64,000 nucleotides of DNA, from contig CAIJXU010000064.1 in assembly GCA_903824725.1 (NCBI GenBank), forward strand, positions 1-64,000. The letters run 5' to 3'. Positions 63,673-64,000 of this stretch are shown here, piece by piece. Position 1 is the first letter of the stretch. Every line of letters begins with the position of its first letter. Both the position numbers and the translations under genes were made by a program. The notes beneath the pieces are model-generated. The model made no database searches and was not told where the DNA came from. It saw only the letters and a program-made list of their open reading frames with translations. Source of the DNA: an uncultured Bacteroidota bacterium (GTDB lineage: Bacteria > Bacteroidota > Bacteroidia > Chitinophagales > Chitinophagaceae).

Positions 63673-64000
63673 ATGCAAGATAACACCCCCGCTCCAGTCG
63701 TGAAATATTTTGGAAACATCATTTCCTATATTTTTCATCCCTTATTTATTCCCACTTATTTCATATTCTATTTAATTCAAGTAGTTCCATATGAATTTGT
63801 GGGCATAACAGATTGGCAATTAAAGTTGAGGGTATTTAGTGTTTTTTGGTTGACTGCCTTTTTCCCAGCATTTGCCGTTTTTTTATTATGGAGATTAAAA
63901 TTAAGCAATAGTATCTTTTTGAAAACTCAAAAAGAACGCATCATACCCTATGTGATTGTAATGTTTTTTTATTGGTGGATGTATTATTTAAGTCGCAATT
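63673..64000 (+). CDS. Membrane protein, N-terminal part (partial)
   Basis: An ATG at 63673 opens a frame that runs off the right edge (109 codons). At least three hydrophobic helices are visible: IISYIFHPLFIPTYFIFYLI, VFSVFWLTAFFPAFAVFLLW and YVIVMFFYWWMYYLS. Charged stretches (KLRVF, KTQKERI) lie between them. It is probably co-transcribed with rpoN (18 bp). The family cannot be named from this fragment. Confidence 0.6.
   Translation, partial: MQDNTPAPVVKYFGNIISYIFHPLFIPTYFIFYLIQVVPYEFVGITDWQLKLRVFSVFWLTAFFPAFAVFLLWRLKLSNSIFLKTQKERIIPYVIVMFFYWWMYYLSRN

Overview
The window is ordinary chromosomal core from a low-GC member of the Bacteroidota, most likely family Chitinophagaceae (Sediminibacterium-like). 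The evidence is: promoters of the Bacteroidota type (TTG or TTTG, about 20 bp, TAnnTTTG); a PorZ-like type IX secretion component with a C-terminal sorting domain; phylum-restricted families (DUF5606, DUF4286, the lipoprotein with the CANIVPPTGGP start); an acetyl/succinylornithine-type transcarbamylase in the arginine operon; methionine synthase split into two genes; and a long IspG. I see no rRNA, tRNA, insertion sequence, prophage or CRISPR array. No gene-free stretch exceeds 300 bases.

Layout. 1-3.7 kb: start of an HU gene, DUF4286, exonuclease III, a secreted protein of unknown function, and a LOG-family nucleotide-binding protein. 3.7-7.6 kb: two-gene methionine synthase behind a good promoter and a 5' leader with a small reading frame. 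7.65-13.5 kb: YceI, RecR, an Ig-like lipoprotein and a large UvrD-type helicase with an Fe-S PD-(D/E)XK nuclease domain. 13.6-20.6 kb: SRPBCC protein, Kup potassium transporter, a DigH-like glycosyl hydrolase, MarR regulator, VanZ, GcvH, a small unknown and SerS. 20.6-23.1 kb: an ECF sigma/anti-sigma operon with an outer-membrane barrel protein. 23.2-32.6 kb: MqnC (futalosine menaquinone pathway), a catalytic/non-catalytic M16 peptidase pair, a PadR-PspC operon with striking palindromic operators, GcvT, a short SSB and ComB. 32.7-38 kb: SNF2 helicase, SGNH hydrolase, YHS lipoprotein. 38.1-46.6 kb: an arginine operon (leader peptide, GNAT, argG, argC, argD, argF', argB, argE, argH). 46.6-64 kb: FKBP isomerase, a degenerate class D beta-lactamase-like lipoprotein, IspG, LpxL-like acyltransferase, a frameshifted rhodanese with ArsR, TsaB, RidA, aldose epimerase, PorZ-like protein, a NagZ/beta-lactamase fusion, DUF5606, a DegT aminotransferase, RpoN and the start of a membrane protein.

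The two most interesting signals are not plain genes. First, the anti-sigma gene at 22.2 kb stops just after an exact A-AAA-AAG slippery heptamer. This is followed after 6 nt by a perfect 7-bp hairpin, and the -1 frame runs straight into a membrane helix and the downstream 'separate' ORF. It looks like a programmed -1 frameshift producing a membrane-anchored anti-sigma factor. Second, the arginine operon is preceded by a 41-codon leader ORF with five Arg codons in its last 17 and its stop codon inside an 8-bp stem, consistent with ribosome-mediated attenuation. Supporting oddities are Val at the substrate-selecting position of the transcarbamylase (suggesting succinyl rather than acetyl intermediates), a beta-lactamase fold without its catalytic SxxK, and 17-bp perfect inverted repeats in the padR promoter.
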